NCBI GenBank assembly: GCA_029863585.1 | Contig: JAOTVC010000008.1 | Span: 1 to 39,227, forward strand | Direction of reading: 5' to 3' | Source of the DNA: Alphaproteobacteria bacterium | GTDB taxonomy: Bacteria > Pseudomonadota > Alphaproteobacteria > SMXQ01 | DNA: 39,227 bases | In this document: in pieces, positions 1 through 8,225 of the stretch | Position numbering within the stretch: the stretch's first letter is position 1 | Layout: each line of letters opens with the position of its first letter | The notes under the pieces: generated by a model | Told to the model about the DNA's origin: nothing | Seen by the model: only the letters and a program-made list of their open reading frames with translations | Database searches by the model: none | Made by a program: the position numbers and the translations under genes

Positions 1-795
1 TGCCAGGCGATCCGCGAAACCCAAGGTGCGGGGATGATGCCCGACGGCACCTCGCGGTTCTCCCTGGGCGGCGAGGCGATCCATCACTACATGGGCACGT
101 CCACGTTTTCGAACTTCACGGTGCTGCCCGAGATCGCCGTCGCCAAGATCCGCGAGGACGCGCCCTTCGACAAGGTCTGCTATGTCGGTTGCGGCGTCAC
201 CACCGGGATCGGCGCCGTCCTCAACACCGCCAAGGTCGAGGCCGGCGCCAACTGCGTGGTGTTCGGATTGGGCGGCATCGGCCTCAACGTCATCCAGGGG
301 CTGCGGCTGGCGGGGGCCGCGATGATCGTCGGTGTCGACATGAACCCGGACAAGAAGCAATGGGGCGAACGCTTCGGCATGACCCATTTCGTTAACCCCG
401 ACGAGGTCGAGGGCGACCTGGTGCCCTACCTGGTCGACCTCACCAAGGGGGGCGCGGATTACTCATTCGAATGCATCGGCAACGTCGACGTCATGCGCAC
501 GGCGCTGGAATGCTGTCACAAGGGCTGGGGCGAATCGGTGATCATCGGCGTCGCCGGCGCCGGGCAGGAAATCGCGACGCGCCCGTTCCAGTTGGTCACC
601 GGCCGGGTGTGGCGCGGCACCGCCTTCGGCGGCGCGCGGGGCCGGACCGACGTGCCGAAGATCGTGGACTGGTACATGGAAGGAAAGATCGAGATCGACC
701 CGATGATCACCCACAGCCTGGCGCTCGACGACATCAACCGGGGCTTCGACCTGATGCATGCCGGCCAATCGATCCGCGCGGTGGTCAATTACTGA
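1..795 (+). CDS. frmA: S-(hydroxymethyl)glutathione dehydrogenase / class III alcohol dehydrogenase, 5' truncated by window
   Basis: Zinc- and NAD-dependent oxidation of S-hydroxymethylglutathione, the cytosolic route for formaldehyde removal. The frame is open from base 1 and gives 264 residues; the family is about 370, so roughly 105 N-terminal residues lie outside the window. The first visible residue is the Cys of CQAIRETQG, which in this family is the last of the four structural-zinc cysteines. The catalytic-zinc Cys of the GCGVTTGIGAV motif (bases about 184-216), the Rossmann GLGGIG turn (about 265-285) and the class III blocks FECIGNV, TRPFQLVTGRVW and FDLMHAG are all present. The ATG at base 34 is internal, not the start. 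The stop is TGA at 793-795. The adjacent operon runs on the opposite strand and converges on this gene. Class III rather than another zinc ADH is well supported by near-identical blocks to E. coli FrmA. Confidence 0.95.
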   Translation, partial: CQAIRETQGAGMMPDGTSRFSLGGEAIHHYMGTSTFSNFTVLPEIAVAKIREDAPFDKVCYVGCGVTTGIGAVLNTAKVEAGANCVVFGLGGIGLNVIQGLRLAGAAMIVGVDMNPDKKQWGERFGMTHFVNPDEVEGDLVPYLVDLTKGGADYSFECIGNVDVMRTALECCHKGWGESVIIGVAGAGQEIATRPFQLVTGRVWRGTAFGGARGRTDVPKIVDWYMEGKIEIDPMITHSLALDDINRGFDLMHAGQSIRAVVNY

Positions 796-855
796 GGCAA
801 CGAAACCCACCCTGCCAAAACCAACGGGGCCGGACATCCCCGTGCCCCCCACCCG

Positions 856-950
856 CGTCATGCCCGGGCTTGTCCGGGGCATCTCTTAGGTGTCTTGGGT
901 CTTGCGTACCGCGTCCATGAACCGCCCGGACAAGCCGGGCGATGGCCGGG
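856..950. repeat. Imperfect inverted repeat between convergent genes (dispersed palindrome-like element)
   Basis: The arm GGCTTGTCCGG (867-877) is matched by its complement CCGGACAAGCC (926-936). Flanking G/C runs extend the pairing to about 15 bases each side with one bulged base. The pair encloses about 50 bases in the 289-base gap between frmA and the ratA-like gene. The sequence resembles the CCCGGGCTTGTCCGGG-type palindromes that recur in intergenic DNA of alphaproteobacteria. Only this one pair is in the window, so dispersal is an inference. It could also act as a transcription terminator for frmA, although no T-run follows. Confidence 0.5.
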
Positions 951-1031
951 TGAAGACGGGCCGAATAGGCCGAGGCCGTCGAAGGATTTGCCTGTCAAAG
1001 GCAAATGTGCACACCGGGAAAAATGCTTTGC

Positions 1032-1063
1032 TTAAAGAGGCACTTAATTAAATTACTCTTTAA
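1032..1063. terminator. AT-rich hairpin downstream of the ratA-like gene (possible terminator)
   Basis: TTAAAGAG (1032-1039) pairs perfectly with CTCTTTAA (1056-1063) around a 16-base loop that contains TTAATTAA. It sits 22 bases past the stop of the ratA-like gene, at the end of the pdh operon, in a markedly AT-rich patch of an otherwise GC-rich gap. On the minus strand it is followed by GCAAAGCATTTTT, giving a short T-run. The stem is AT-rich, so as an intrinsic terminator it would be weak; a regulatory site is the alternative. Confidence 0.35.
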
Positions 1064-1084
1064 ATAAAGGCGATTCCGAGGTCC

Positions 1085-1549
1085 CTATCGGCCGGCCGCG
1101 CCTTCGCCATAGAGGGCATGGGCGCGGGCTTCGAAGGCGCCGACCATGGAGCGCACCAGCTGGTCGAAGAAGCCCGACATCACCCGGTCCAGCATGCGGG
1201 ACTTGAATTCGAACTCGACCCTGAAATCGACTTCCGTGCCGCCGCACTCCTTGGGGCGGAAGACCCAGTGGTTGTCCATCCGGCGCATCGGGCCCTTGAC
1301 GTAATCGACCTCGATCCGGGGCGGCGCGCCGTCGCCGCCTTCATCCAGCGTCACCCTGGACGTGAAGGTCTCGCGGAACGGGCCCTTGCCGACCACCAGG
1401 TCGGCCCACAGCACGCCGTCTTCGCGCCGGGTCACCCGGGCGGCCAGGCACCAGGGCAGGAATTCGGGGTAGCGTCCGACGTCACCGATGAGGTCAAACA
1501 TCTGCTTGGGCGTATAGGGGACGGTGCGGGTTTCCGCGTGGGCGTGCAT
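1085..1549 (-). CDS. Coq10/RatA-family START-domain protein (ubiquinone-binding type)
   Basis: A 154-residue cytosolic protein of the SRPBCC/START fold. The opening segment with YTPKQMFDLIGDVGRYPEFLPWC, and later the blocks FRETFTSRV, HWVFRP and FDQLVRSMVGAFEARA, are characteristic of the Coq10 / polyketide-cyclase-like family. In mitochondria and alphaproteobacteria this family is linked to ubiquinone handling. Automated pipelines often label it 'type II toxin RatA', after the E. coli homologue. The ATG at 1549 lies 13 bases downstream of the lipA start-proximal end of the operon order, with only 10 bases separating it from the lipA stop, so it is the last gene of the pdh-lipA operon. No antitoxin gene lies beside it, which argues against a toxin role here. 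Exact function is inferred from family. Confidence 0.85.
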   Translation of the reverse strand: MHAHAETRTVPYTPKQMFDLIGDVGRYPEFLPWCLAARVTRREDGVLWADLVVGKGPFRETFTSRVTLDEGGDGAPPRIEVDYVKGPMRRMDNHWVFRPKECGGTEVDFRVEFEFKSRMLDRVMSGFFDQLVRSMVGAFEARAHALYGEGAAGR

Positions 1550-1559
1550 GGGAACGGGC

Positions 1560-2483
1560 TTATGCGCCTGCCTGACCGGCGTCCCGGGCGGCGCTGAGGC
1601 GCTTGAAATCGTCGCCCGCGAAGAACGAGGAGCGGGTCAGCGGCGATGCCGAAACCAGCAGGAACCCCTTGCCGTAGGCCATCTTTTCCAGCGCCTTGAA
1701 CTCGTCGGGCGTCACGAAACGCGCCACCGGCGCATGGCGCGGGGTCGGCTGCAGGTACTGGCCGATGGTCAGGAAATCGACATCGGCGGCCCGCAGGTCG
1801 TCCATCACCTGATGGACCTCCGCGAGCTCCTCGCCCAACCCCACCATCAGGCCGGACTTGGTGAACATCGCGGGGTGATGGGTCTTGACCGTGTCCAGCA
1901 ATTTCAATGAATGGAAATAACGCGCGCCGGGCCGGATGGTGGTGTAGAGGCGCGGGACGGTCTCCAGGTTGTGGTTGAAGACGTCGGGCTTGGCGGCGGC
2001 GACGGTCAGAATCGCTCCGGGCTTGCGCAGGAAATCGGGGGTCAGGATCTCGATCGTGGTGCCGGGCGCGTGGCTGCGGACGGCTTCGATGCATTTGACG
2101 AACTGATCCGCGCCGCCATCGTCGAGATCGTCGCGGTCGACCGAGGTGATCACCACGTGGGACAGGCCCAGCGCCGCCACCGCCGCGGCGAGGTGCTGGG
2201 GCTCCAATGGGTCGACCGCATTGGGCTTGCCGGTCTTGACGTTGCAGAAGGCGCAGGCCCGGGTGCAGGTATCGCCCAGGATCATCACCGTGGCGTGGCC
2301 CTTGGCCCAGCACTGGCCGATATTGGGGCAGGCCGCCTCCTCGCACACGGTGTTGAGCGAAAGGTCCCGCATCAGCTTGCGGGTCTGGAAATATTCGGGC
2401 GAGGTCGGCGCCTTGACGCGGATCCAGTCCGGCTTGGGCAGCCTCCGGCCCCCTTCACCCTTGATGTTTTCGACCTTGGCCAT
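1560..2483 (-). CDS. lipA: Lipoyl synthase
   Basis: Radical-SAM enzyme that inserts two sulfur atoms into octanoyl groups on lipoyl domains. It has 307 residues, normal for the family. Both iron-sulfur sites are visible: the LipA-specific CX4CX5C cysteines at residues 47, 52 and 58, which hold the auxiliary cluster that is the sulfur donor, and the radical-SAM CX3CX2C cysteines at 73, 77 and 80. Near the C-terminus RSSFFAG supplies the conserved serine that ligates the auxiliary cluster. The gene lies 37 bases downstream of lpdA. This places the cofactor-forming enzyme directly after the lipoylated PDH subunits PdhB and PdhC that need it. The partner octanoyltransferase lipB is not in the window. 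Confidence 0.97.
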   Translation of the reverse strand: MAKVENIKGEGGRRLPKPDWIRVKAPTSPEYFQTRKLMRDLSLNTVCEEAACPNIGQCWAKGHATVMILGDTCTRACAFCNVKTGKPNAVDPLEPQHLAAAVAALGLSHVVITSVDRDDLDDGGADQFVKCIEAVRSHAPGTTIEILTPDFLRKPGAILTVAAAKPDVFNHNLETVPRLYTTIRPGARYFHSLKLLDTVKTHHPAMFTKSGLMVGLGEELAEVHQVMDDLRAADVDFLTIGQYLQPTPRHAPVARFVTPDEFKALEKMAYGKGFLLVSASPLTRSSFFAGDDFKRLSAARDAGQAGA

Positions 2484-2520
2484 AGCGTCTCGGCCGCGCG
2501 GGCGCGGCCGGCCTTTCGGA

Positions 2521-3948
2521 TCAGATATGGATGACGCGGCCGAAGGCGGCGAGCGTCGATTCGTGCATCATCTCGGACAGCGTCGGGTGCGGGAAGACGG
2601 TCTGCATCAATTCCGCCTCGGTGGTCTCGAGCGTCCGGGCGATGGCGAAGCCCTGGATCAGTTCGGTCACCTCGGCGCCGATCATGTGGGCGCCCAGCAG
2701 GGCGCCGGTGTCTTCGTCGAACACGGTCTTGATCAGACCCTCGGCCTCGCCGAGCGCGATGGCCTTGCCGTTGCCGATGAAGGGGAACTTGCCGACCTTC
2801 ACCTTGTGCCCCTTCTCCTTCGCCTCAGCCTCGGTCAGGCCGACGGAAGCGACCTGGGGCCGGCAATAGGTGCAGCCCGGAATGTTGCCGGCATCCAGCG
2901 GGTGGGCGCCTTCGACGCCGGCGATGTGCTCGACGCAGCAGACCCCCTCGTGGCTCGCCTTGTGCGCGAGCCAGGGCGGACCCGCCACGTCGCCGATGGC
3001 ATAGACGCCCGCTTCCCCGGTGGCGCCCCATTGGTCGATCTTGATGTGGCCCTTCTCGACCCGGACCCGGGTGCCTTCGAGGCCGAGGTTCTCGACATTG
3101 CCGGTGATGCCGACGGCGAGGATGACCCGGTCGAAGCTCAATTTCTCCGCCTTACCCTCGCCCTTGGCCGGCGCGATCTCCGCCGCCACCTTGCCGCGCG
3201 AGACTTTGAGGCTCTTCACCACCGCCCCGGTCTTGAGCGTCATGCCCTGGGCCGTGAACGCCTTGGCGGCGAAGGCGGAGATGTCCGCGTCCTCGACCGG
3301 CAGGATGCGGTCCAAGACCTCCACCACCGTGACGTCGGAGCCCAGGTCGGAATAGAAGCTCGCGAATTCGATGCCGATGGCGCCCGATCCCACCACCAGC
3401 AGCTTCTTCGGCACGCTTTCCGGCACCATGGCTTCGCGGTAGGTGACGATTGTCTTGCCGTCGGGCTCCAGCCCCGGGAGGGTGCGGGCACGGGCGCCGG
3501 TGGCGAGGATCACATTCTTGGCGGTGAGCGCTTCGCCCGGTTTGCCGTCGGCCCCGGTCACGGCGAGCTTGCGCACGCCCCCCGGGCCCATGCCGTCCAA
3601 CCGGGCCTCGCCGTCGATGACGGTGATCTTGTTCTTCTTCATCAGGCCCGAGACGCCCTTGGACAACTGGCCAGCGACCGCGCGGGAACGCTCGACCACC
3701 TTCTTGAGATCGATGCCGTCCAGCTTAGCCTTGAGGCCGAACTCATCGGCCCGGCCGATCAGGTGGGCGAGCTCGGAGGTGCGCAGCAGCGCCTTGGTCG
3801 GGATGCAGCCCCAGTTGAGGCAGATGCCGCCCATGTGCTCGCGCTCGACCACGGCGGTCTTGAGGCCCAGCTGGGCCGCGCGGATGGCGGCGACGTAGCC
3901 GCCCGGCCCGCCGCCGACGACGATCAGATCGAATTTGGTTTCAGCCAC
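2521..3948 (-). CDS. lpdA: Dihydrolipoyl dehydrogenase (E3) of the pyruvate dehydrogenase complex
   Basis: FAD-dependent E3 subunit that reoxidises dihydrolipoyl groups and passes electrons to NAD+. The start is the GTG at 3946-3948, chosen because GGGAG lies six bases upstream on the coding strand and the protein then begins directly with the FAD-binding strand. The frame is open much further upstream but that part is antisense-like sequence over pdhC. The 475-residue product has the GGGPGG dinucleotide motif at 12-17, the redox disulfide C43/C48 in GGICLNWGC, a second NAD-binding fold around GSGAIGIEF, and the C-terminal H454-E459 pair in HPTLSE that serves as the catalytic base. It follows pdhC by 26 bases and precedes lipA in the same operon. 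Confidence 0.96.
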   Translation of the reverse strand: MAETKFDLIVVGGGPGGYVAAIRAAQLGLKTAVVEREHMGGICLNWGCIPTKALLRTSELAHLIGRADEFGLKAKLDGIDLKKVVERSRAVAGQLSKGVSGLMKKNKITVIDGEARLDGMGPGGVRKLAVTGADGKPGEALTAKNVILATGARARTLPGLEPDGKTIVTYREAMVPESVPKKLLVVGSGAIGIEFASFYSDLGSDVTVVEVLDRILPVEDADISAFAAKAFTAQGMTLKTGAVVKSLKVSRGKVAAEIAPAKGEGKAEKLSFDRVILAVGITGNVENLGLEGTRVRVEKGHIKIDQWGATGEAGVYAIGDVAGPPWLAHKASHEGVCCVEHIAGVEGAHPLDAGNIPGCTYCRPQVASVGLTEAEAKEKGHKVKVGKFPFIGNGKAIALGEAEGLIKTVFDEDTGALLGAHMIGAEVTELIQGFAIARTLETTEAELMQTVFPHPTLSEMMHESTLAAFGRVIHI

Positions 3949-3974
3949 AGATGTCTCCCGCGTGCCGGCGCGCG

Positions 3975-5303
3975 TTACAGGATCAAACGCACCGGATGCT
4001 CGATCAGTTCCTTGAAGGCGGCCAGCCACTGGGCGCCGACGGCGCCGTCCACCGCGCGGTGATCGCAGCTCAGGGTCACGGTCATCAGGGTCGCGGTGGC
4101 GATCTCGCCGTCCCGCACGACGACCCGCTCTTCGCCGGCGCCGATGGCGAGGATGCAGGCCTGGGGCGGGTTGATGACGGCGGCGAAATCGCGCACCCCC
4201 ATCATGCCCATGTTGGAAATGGTGAAGGTGCCGCCCTGGTATTCTTGCGGTTGCAGCTTGCCTTCCCGCGCCCGGGTGGCGAGGTCGCGGACCTCGGCCG
4301 AGATGGCGGCGATACCCTTCTTCTCCGCCGAGCGCACGATGGGCGTGATCAGCCCGCCCTCGGTGGAGACCGCGACCGAAATATCGGCGGCGGAATACAG
4401 CTTCGTGCCGTCCTCCGCCCACGACGCGTTGGCGGCGGGCACCCGGCCCAGCGCCAGGGCCGCGGCCCGGATGATGAAGTCGTTGACCGAGACGTTGAGC
4501 GCCTCGTCGGTCTCGTTGATCTCCTTGCGCAGGCCGAGCAACGCGTCGATGTCGCAATCTACGCTGGCATAGAAATGCGGCACGGTCTGCTTGGATTCGG
4601 TCAGCCGCCTGGCGATCACCCGGCGCATGGAGCTGTGCGGTTCGATGCGCGCCGCCGCCTCCGGGAAGCTCTGGCCTAGCCCTGCGAAGATGCCGCCGCT
4701 GGCGGCGGCACCGCCGGTGGCGATGGCGGCCGCGACATCCGCCTTCACGATGCGCCCGCGGGGACCAGACCCCTGGACGCGGGCGAGATCGATGCCTTCC
4801 GCCTTGGCCATGCGGCGGGCCAGCGGCGAAGCGACGGTCCGCCCCCCGGGCGCCCGGGCCGCCGCGGGTTTGGGCGCCGGCTTCGGCGCGGGCCGGGCCG
4901 CCGGCTTGGGCGCCTCGGCCGTGGCCGGGGCTTGCGCCTGGGCGGGCGCCGCCGGGGCCTTCGCTTCCGCCTTTTCCTCCGGTTGGGCTTCGGCCTTGGG
5001 CGCGGACTTGGCTTCGGCCTCGGCCGCCTTCACGGCCGCCTCGAGGGCGGCGGCGTCCTCACCGTCCTCGACGATCACGGCGATGGGCGCGTTGACGGCG
5101 ATGGTGTCGTCCCCGGCATCGGCCAGGATCTTGCCGAGCGTCCCTTCGTCGGTTGCCTCGACCTCCATGGTCGCCTTGTCGGTCTCGATCTCGGCCAAGA
5201 GGTCGCCGGATTTCACCGCGTCCCCTTCCTTCTTCAGCCACTGCGCGATCTTGCCCTCGGTCATGGTGGGCGACAGCGCCGGCATTCTTACGGTGACGGG
5301 CAT
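3975..5303 (-). CDS. pdhC: Pyruvate dehydrogenase E2, dihydrolipoamide acetyltransferase
   Basis: Core subunit that transfers the acetyl group from lipoyl to CoA. The 442-residue protein has one lipoyl domain (about 1-80, lipoylated Lys at 43 in ETDKA), an Ala/Pro/Lys/Glu-rich swinging linker (about 85-145), a peripheral-subunit-binding domain ([13 protein letters not shown] to RIVKADV) and the catalytic 2-oxoacid acyltransferase domain ending with the DHRAVDGA motif that holds the active-site His and Asp. The ATG at 5303 has GGGGAGAGG just upstream. It lies 11 bases after the pdhB stop. The DNA for its lipoyl domain is almost the same as that in pdhB. Confidence 0.96.
   Translation of the reverse strand: MPVTVRMPALSPTMTEGKIAQWLKKEGDAVKSGDLLAEIETDKATMEVEATDEGTLGKILADAGDDTIAVNAPIAVIVEDGEDAAALEAAVKAAEAEAKSAPKAEAQPEEKAEAKAPAAPAQAQAPATAEAPKPAARPAPKPAPKPAAARAPGGRTVASPLARRMAKAEGIDLARVQGSGPRGRIVKADVAAAIATGGAAASGGIFAGLGQSFPEAAARIEPHSSMRRVIARRLTESKQTVPHFYASVDCDIDALLGLRKEINETDEALNVSVNDFIIRAAALALGRVPAANASWAEDGTKLYSAADISVAVSTEGGLITPIVRSAEKKGIAAISAEVRDLATRAREGKLQPQEYQGGTFTISNMGMMGVRDFAAVINPPQACILAIGAGEERVVVRDGEIATATLMTVTLSCDHRAVDGAVGAQWLAAFKELIEHPVRLIL
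5123..5285. repeat. Direct repeat copy A: lipoyl-domain DNA of pdhC
   Basis: This 163-base stretch aligns without gaps to 6541-6703 in pdhB, with about 12 mismatches counted by eye. The longest exact runs are 56 bases (5155-5210 against 6573-6628) and 41 bases (5245-5285 against 6663-6703). Both copies encode the first half of a lipoyl domain, including the lipoylated lysine. Such DNA identity suggests a recent duplication or gene conversion between the two subunit genes. Confidence 0.9.
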
Positions 5304-5314
5304 GAGCCTCTCCC

Positions 5315-6721
5315 CTAATCCCGGTAGGTGACGGCGCGGACGCCGGCCACCACTTCCTCGACCTTGGGCAGGGCCAGGGTTTCGAGATTGGCGGCGTAAG
5401 GCAGCGGCACATCGGCGGCGCAAACCCGGTAGACCGGCGCATCGAGGTCGTCGAACGAGGTTTCCATGATCGACGCGGCGATTTCGGCATTGATGCCGGC
5501 ATAGGGCCAGCCTTCCTCCACCGCGACGACGCGGTTGGTCTTGGCGACGGAAGCGGCGATGGTCTCGCGGTCGAGCGGGCGCAGGGTGCGCAGATCGACC
5601 ACCTCCGCATCGATGCCCTCTTCCGCCAGTTGCTGCGCGGCTTCAAGGGCGAGGCCGACCATTCGCGAAAACGCGGTGATGGTGACGTCGCTGCCCTCGC
5701 GGACCACCCGGGCCTTGCCCAGCGGCACGACAAAATCCGGGTCCACCGGAACATCTCCGCTCATGCCGTAGAGGATTTCGTGTTCGAGAAAGATGATCGG
5801 ATTGGGATCGCGGATCGCCGCCTTGAGCAACCCCTTGGCGTCGTCCGCCGCATAGGGCGAGACCACCTTGAAGCCGGGAATATGGGCATACCAGCTGGCG
5901 TAGCACTGGGAATGCTGGGCCGCCACCCGGGCGGCGGCGCCGTTGGGGCCGCGGAACACCATGTGGCATTCCATCTGGCCGCCCGACATGTAGCGCGTCT
6001 TGGCCGCCGAGTTGATCAGCTGGTCCATGGCCTGCATGGAGAAGTTGAAGGTCATGAATTCGACGATGGGCTTGAGGCCGCCGAAGGCAGCGCCCACGCC
6101 AAGCCCGGTGAAGCCCTGTTCGGTGATCGGCGTATCCACCACCCGGCGGGCGCCGAACTCTTCCAGCAAGCCCTGGCTGACCTTGTAGGCGCCTTGATAT
6201 TCGGCGACCTCCTCGCCCATCAGGAAGACGTCCTCGTCGCGGCGCATTTCCTCGGCCATGGCATCGCGCAGCGCCTCGCGGACGGTGATGTTGGTGGTGT
6301 TCTCATAGAAGGCGGGATCGACGTCGCCGGGCACCGGCGCCTTGGGCGGAGTCGGCCGGGGCGCCGCGGCCGCCGGGGCCGGGGCTTCGGCTGCGGGCGC
6401 CGTCTGCGCGCCTTCGGACTTCTTCGCTTCGGCTTTGGGCGCCTCCTTGGCCGCGGCCTCGGCGGCGGCGGCATCCTCGCCTTCCTCGAGAAGCACCGCG
6501 ATCGGCGCGTTGACGGCGACGTTGTCGGTCCCCTCCGCGACCAGGATCTTGCCCAGGGTCCCTTCGTCGGTCGCCTCGACCTCCATGGTCGCCTTGTCGG
6601 TCTCGATCTCGGCCAAGAGGTCGCCGGAACGCACCGCATCGCCTTCCTTCTTGAGCCATTTGGCGATCTTGCCCTCGGTCATGGTGGGCGACAGCGCCGG
6701 CATCAGCACATTCACGGTCAT
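5315..6721 (-). CDS. pdhB: Pyruvate dehydrogenase E1 beta subunit with N-terminal lipoyl domain
   Basis: Forms the thiamine-diphosphate E1 heterotetramer with PdhA. At 468 residues it is about 140 longer than a plain E1 beta. The extra N-terminus is a complete lipoyl domain (about 1-80, Lys43 in ETDKA) followed by an Ala/Pro/Lys-rich linker. The transketolase-like E1 beta domain starts near residue 140 with VREALRDAM and carries [13 protein letters not shown], whose glutamate activates ThDP, then [10 protein letters not shown] and the C-terminal half with [10 protein letters not shown] lipoyl domain on E1 beta is known from several alphaproteobacteria. It lies three bases after the pdhA stop. 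The ATG at 6721 begins exactly at the lipoyl domain. Confidence 0.96.
   Translation of the reverse strand: MTVNVLMPALSPTMTEGKIAKWLKKEGDAVRSGDLLAEIETDKATMEVEATDEGTLGKILVAEGTDNVAVNAPIAVLLEEGEDAAAAEAAAKEAPKAEAKKSEGAQTAPAAEAPAPAAAAPRPTPPKAPVPGDVDPAFYENTTNITVREALRDAMAEEMRRDEDVFLMGEEVAEYQGAYKVSQGLLEEFGARRVVDTPITEQGFTGLGVGAAFGGLKPIVEFMTFNFSMQAMDQLINSAAKTRYMSGGQMECHMVFRGPNGAAARVAAQHSQCYASWYAHIPGFKVVSPYAADDAKGLLKAAIRDPNPIIFLEHEILYGMSGDVPVDPDFVVPLGKARVVREGSDVTITAFSRMVGLALEAAQQLAEEGIDAEVVDLRTLRPLDRETIAASVAKTNRVVAVEEGWPYAGINAEIAASIMETSFDDLDAPVYRVCAADVPLPYAANLETLALPKVEEVVAGVRAVTYRD
6541..6703. repeat. Direct repeat copy B: lipoyl-domain DNA of pdhB
   Basis: Partner of 5123-5285 in pdhC. The two 163-base copies are gapless, match at roughly 93 percent and are in the same orientation about 1.4 kb apart. 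Most differences cluster in two short patches between the long exact runs. Confidence 0.9.
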
Positions 6722-6724
6722 CGT

Positions 6725-7816
6725 TCAGGCCTCCGCCAGGACGTCGGTATAGAGCTCGGAGGGATCGGGCTCGGGATCGTTGATGGCGAAATCCGCCGCC
6801 TCGGTGACCCGCCCCTTGACCCGGTCGTCGATCTTCTTGAGATCGTCGGCACTCGCCAGCTTGTGCTCGAACAGGAGATCGGACAGGTGGTCGATGGGAT
6901 CGCGCTCCTCGCGCACCTTCTGCACCTCGTCCCGGGTGCGGTAGCGGGCGGGATCGGACATCGAATGGCCGCGGTAGCGATAGGTTTCCATCTGCAGGAT
7001 CTGCGGCCCCTTGCCCGAGCGTGCATGAGCCACGGCGGCGGCGCCCGCCTCCTTGACCGCCAGCACGTCCATGCCGTCGACCTTGTGGCCCGGTATGCCG
7101 AAGGGTTCGCCGCGGCGGTAGAAATCGGGGCTGGCCGATGCGCGGCTGACCGAGGTGCCCATGCCGTACTGGTTGTTCTCGATGATGAAGATGATCGGCA
7201 GCTTCCACAGCGCCGCCATGTTGAAGCTTTCGAACACCTGGCCCTGGTTGGCCGCGCCGTCGCCGTAGTAGGTCAACGCGACGCCGTTGTCGCCGCGGTA
7301 GCGGTGGGCGAAGGCCAGGCCGTTACCGATCGGCACCCCGGCGCCGACGATGCCGTGGCCGCCGTAGAAGTTCTTCTCCTTGGAGAACATGTGCATGGAA
7401 CCGCCCTTGCCCCGGGAATAGCCGCCCCGGCGCCCGGTGAGCTCGGCCATGACGCCCTTGGGGTCCATGCCGCAGGCCAGCATATGGCCGTGATCCCGGT
7501 AGGAGGTGACGACCGAGTCCTGGGGTTCCAGGTTGGCCTCCATGCCGACGACGACCGCTTCCTGGCCAATATAGAGATGGCAGAAGCCGGCAATCTCGCC
7601 CTGGCCGTAGAGCTGGCCCGCCTTTTCCTCGAAGCGGCGGATCAGCAGCATCTCCTCGTAATAATGGAGCAGCTCCTGTTTCGACTCCTTGGGCTTTTGC
7701 GCCCGGGCCTTGGTCTTCACCTTGGCGGTCCGCGCCGTCCGCGGCGCGCCCTTGGCGGCCTTCGACCGCTTGGGAGGGGTTTTGGATTTCGTGGTTTTCG
7801 CTGCCGCTTGTGCCAT
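6725..7816 (-). CDS. pdhA: Pyruvate dehydrogenase E1 alpha subunit
   Basis: Binds thiamine diphosphate and, with PdhB, decarboxylates pyruvate. The 363-residue protein has the ThDP-binding segment GDGAANQGQ ... ENNQYGMGT (about residues 181-215) and the RYRGHSMSDPARYRT phosphorylation-loop-like block typical of E1 alpha. The enzyme domain begins at about residue 47 with LLHYYEEMLLIRRFEEKAGQLYG. Before it lies a strongly basic Lys/Ala/Thr-rich tail with no signal-peptide character. The ATG at 7816 is supported by GGAG and GGGAA just upstream, so the tail appears to be translated. It is the first gene of the pdhA-pdhB-pdhC-lpdA-lipA-ratA operon; the upstream gap probably carries the promoter. 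Confidence 0.96.
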   Translation of the reverse strand: MAQAAAKTTKSKTPPKRSKAAKGAPRTARTAKVKTKARAQKPKESKQELLHYYEEMLLIRRFEEKAGQLYGQGEIAGFCHLYIGQEAVVVGMEANLEPQDSVVTSYRDHGHMLACGMDPKGVMAELTGRRGGYSRGKGGSMHMFSKEKNFYGGHGIVGAGVPIGNGLAFAHRYRGDNGVALTYYGDGAANQGQVFESFNMAALWKLPIIFIIENNQYGMGTSVSRASASPDFYRRGEPFGIPGHKVDGMDVLAVKEAGAAAVAHARSGKGPQILQMETYRYRGHSMSDPARYRTRDEVQKVREERDPIDHLSDLLFEHKLASADDLKKIDDRVKGRVTEAADFAINDPEPDPSELYTDVLAEA

Positions 7817-7947
7817 GTTTCAGTTCCCGTCTCCACCCTTGGGGCGTGCCCTGTCGATCCCGGTGAGATATTTCTTGGCGCCCGGCCGGAGGCCCCGGGA
7901 GCACCCCGCGGCCTGCCGGCGAACTTGGTTAAAGCACCGGAAGGCGA

Positions 7948-7976
7948 AACATACACTTCTTTTTGTTACCAGGAAA
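7948..7976 (-). promoter_or_regulatory. Candidate sigma-70 promoter of the pdh operon
   Basis: On the minus strand, TTTCCT (7976-7971) and TATGTT (7953-7948) are separated by 17 bases, placing a start site near 7941 and a leader of about 125 bases before the pdhA ATG. The -10 is a fair match (4/6), the -35 is poor (3/6). The AT-rich setting and the overlapping dyad support a regulatory role, but the exact promoter is uncertain. Confidence 0.3.
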
Positions 7977-7986
7977 CGAACAAAAA
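7960..7986. promoter_or_regulatory. Perfect 8-base dyad over the candidate pdhA promoter (possible operator)
   Basis: TTTTTGTT (7960-7967) and AACAAAAA (7979-7986) are exact complements around an 11-base spacer, centred about 157 bases upstream of the pdhA start codon. The centre-to-centre geometry of 19 bases would suit a dimeric helix-turn-helix regulator on one face of DNA. I do not recognise it as the site of a named regulator. Confidence 0.45.
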
Positions 7987-8225
7987 CTCATGAGAATTCA
8001 AAGGGATAAAAAGAATCAACTGTATTTCAGTTAATTCGGTAATTTAACGCTGCTCCTTGCCCCTCATCGGTAACATTCGAAACCATTCCCCCCGCTAAAC
8101 CGACATTTTGCCTCTCGTCCCTTTCTCGCCCGGGCGGGATCCAGGCCAAGGCCGCATCATCGGCGATGGCCGCGCGAAAACCGGGCCGTGGCGCATCGTC
8201 CAGGCCCCGACGGCTTTTTGGAAAT

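Larger units (their letters stand above)
7817..8225. other. 409-base noncoding gap upstream of the pdh operon
   Basis: I see no gene here on either strand. The part from about 7940 to 8050 is AT-rich against a GC-rich background and holds a candidate promoter and an 8-base dyad upstream of pdhA. A weaker dyad, GTTAA (8030-8034) and TTAAC (8044-8048), lies further out. The part nearest ftsB (8127-8136) has a GC palindrome, CGCCCGGGCG, but no T-run, so it is not a convincing terminator. Confidence 0.7.

Noticed and set aside
5630-7993. A 787-codon plus-strand frame antisense to pdhB and pdhA
   Set aside because: Shadow of the coding strand in GC-rich DNA; no start signal and no recognisable domain.
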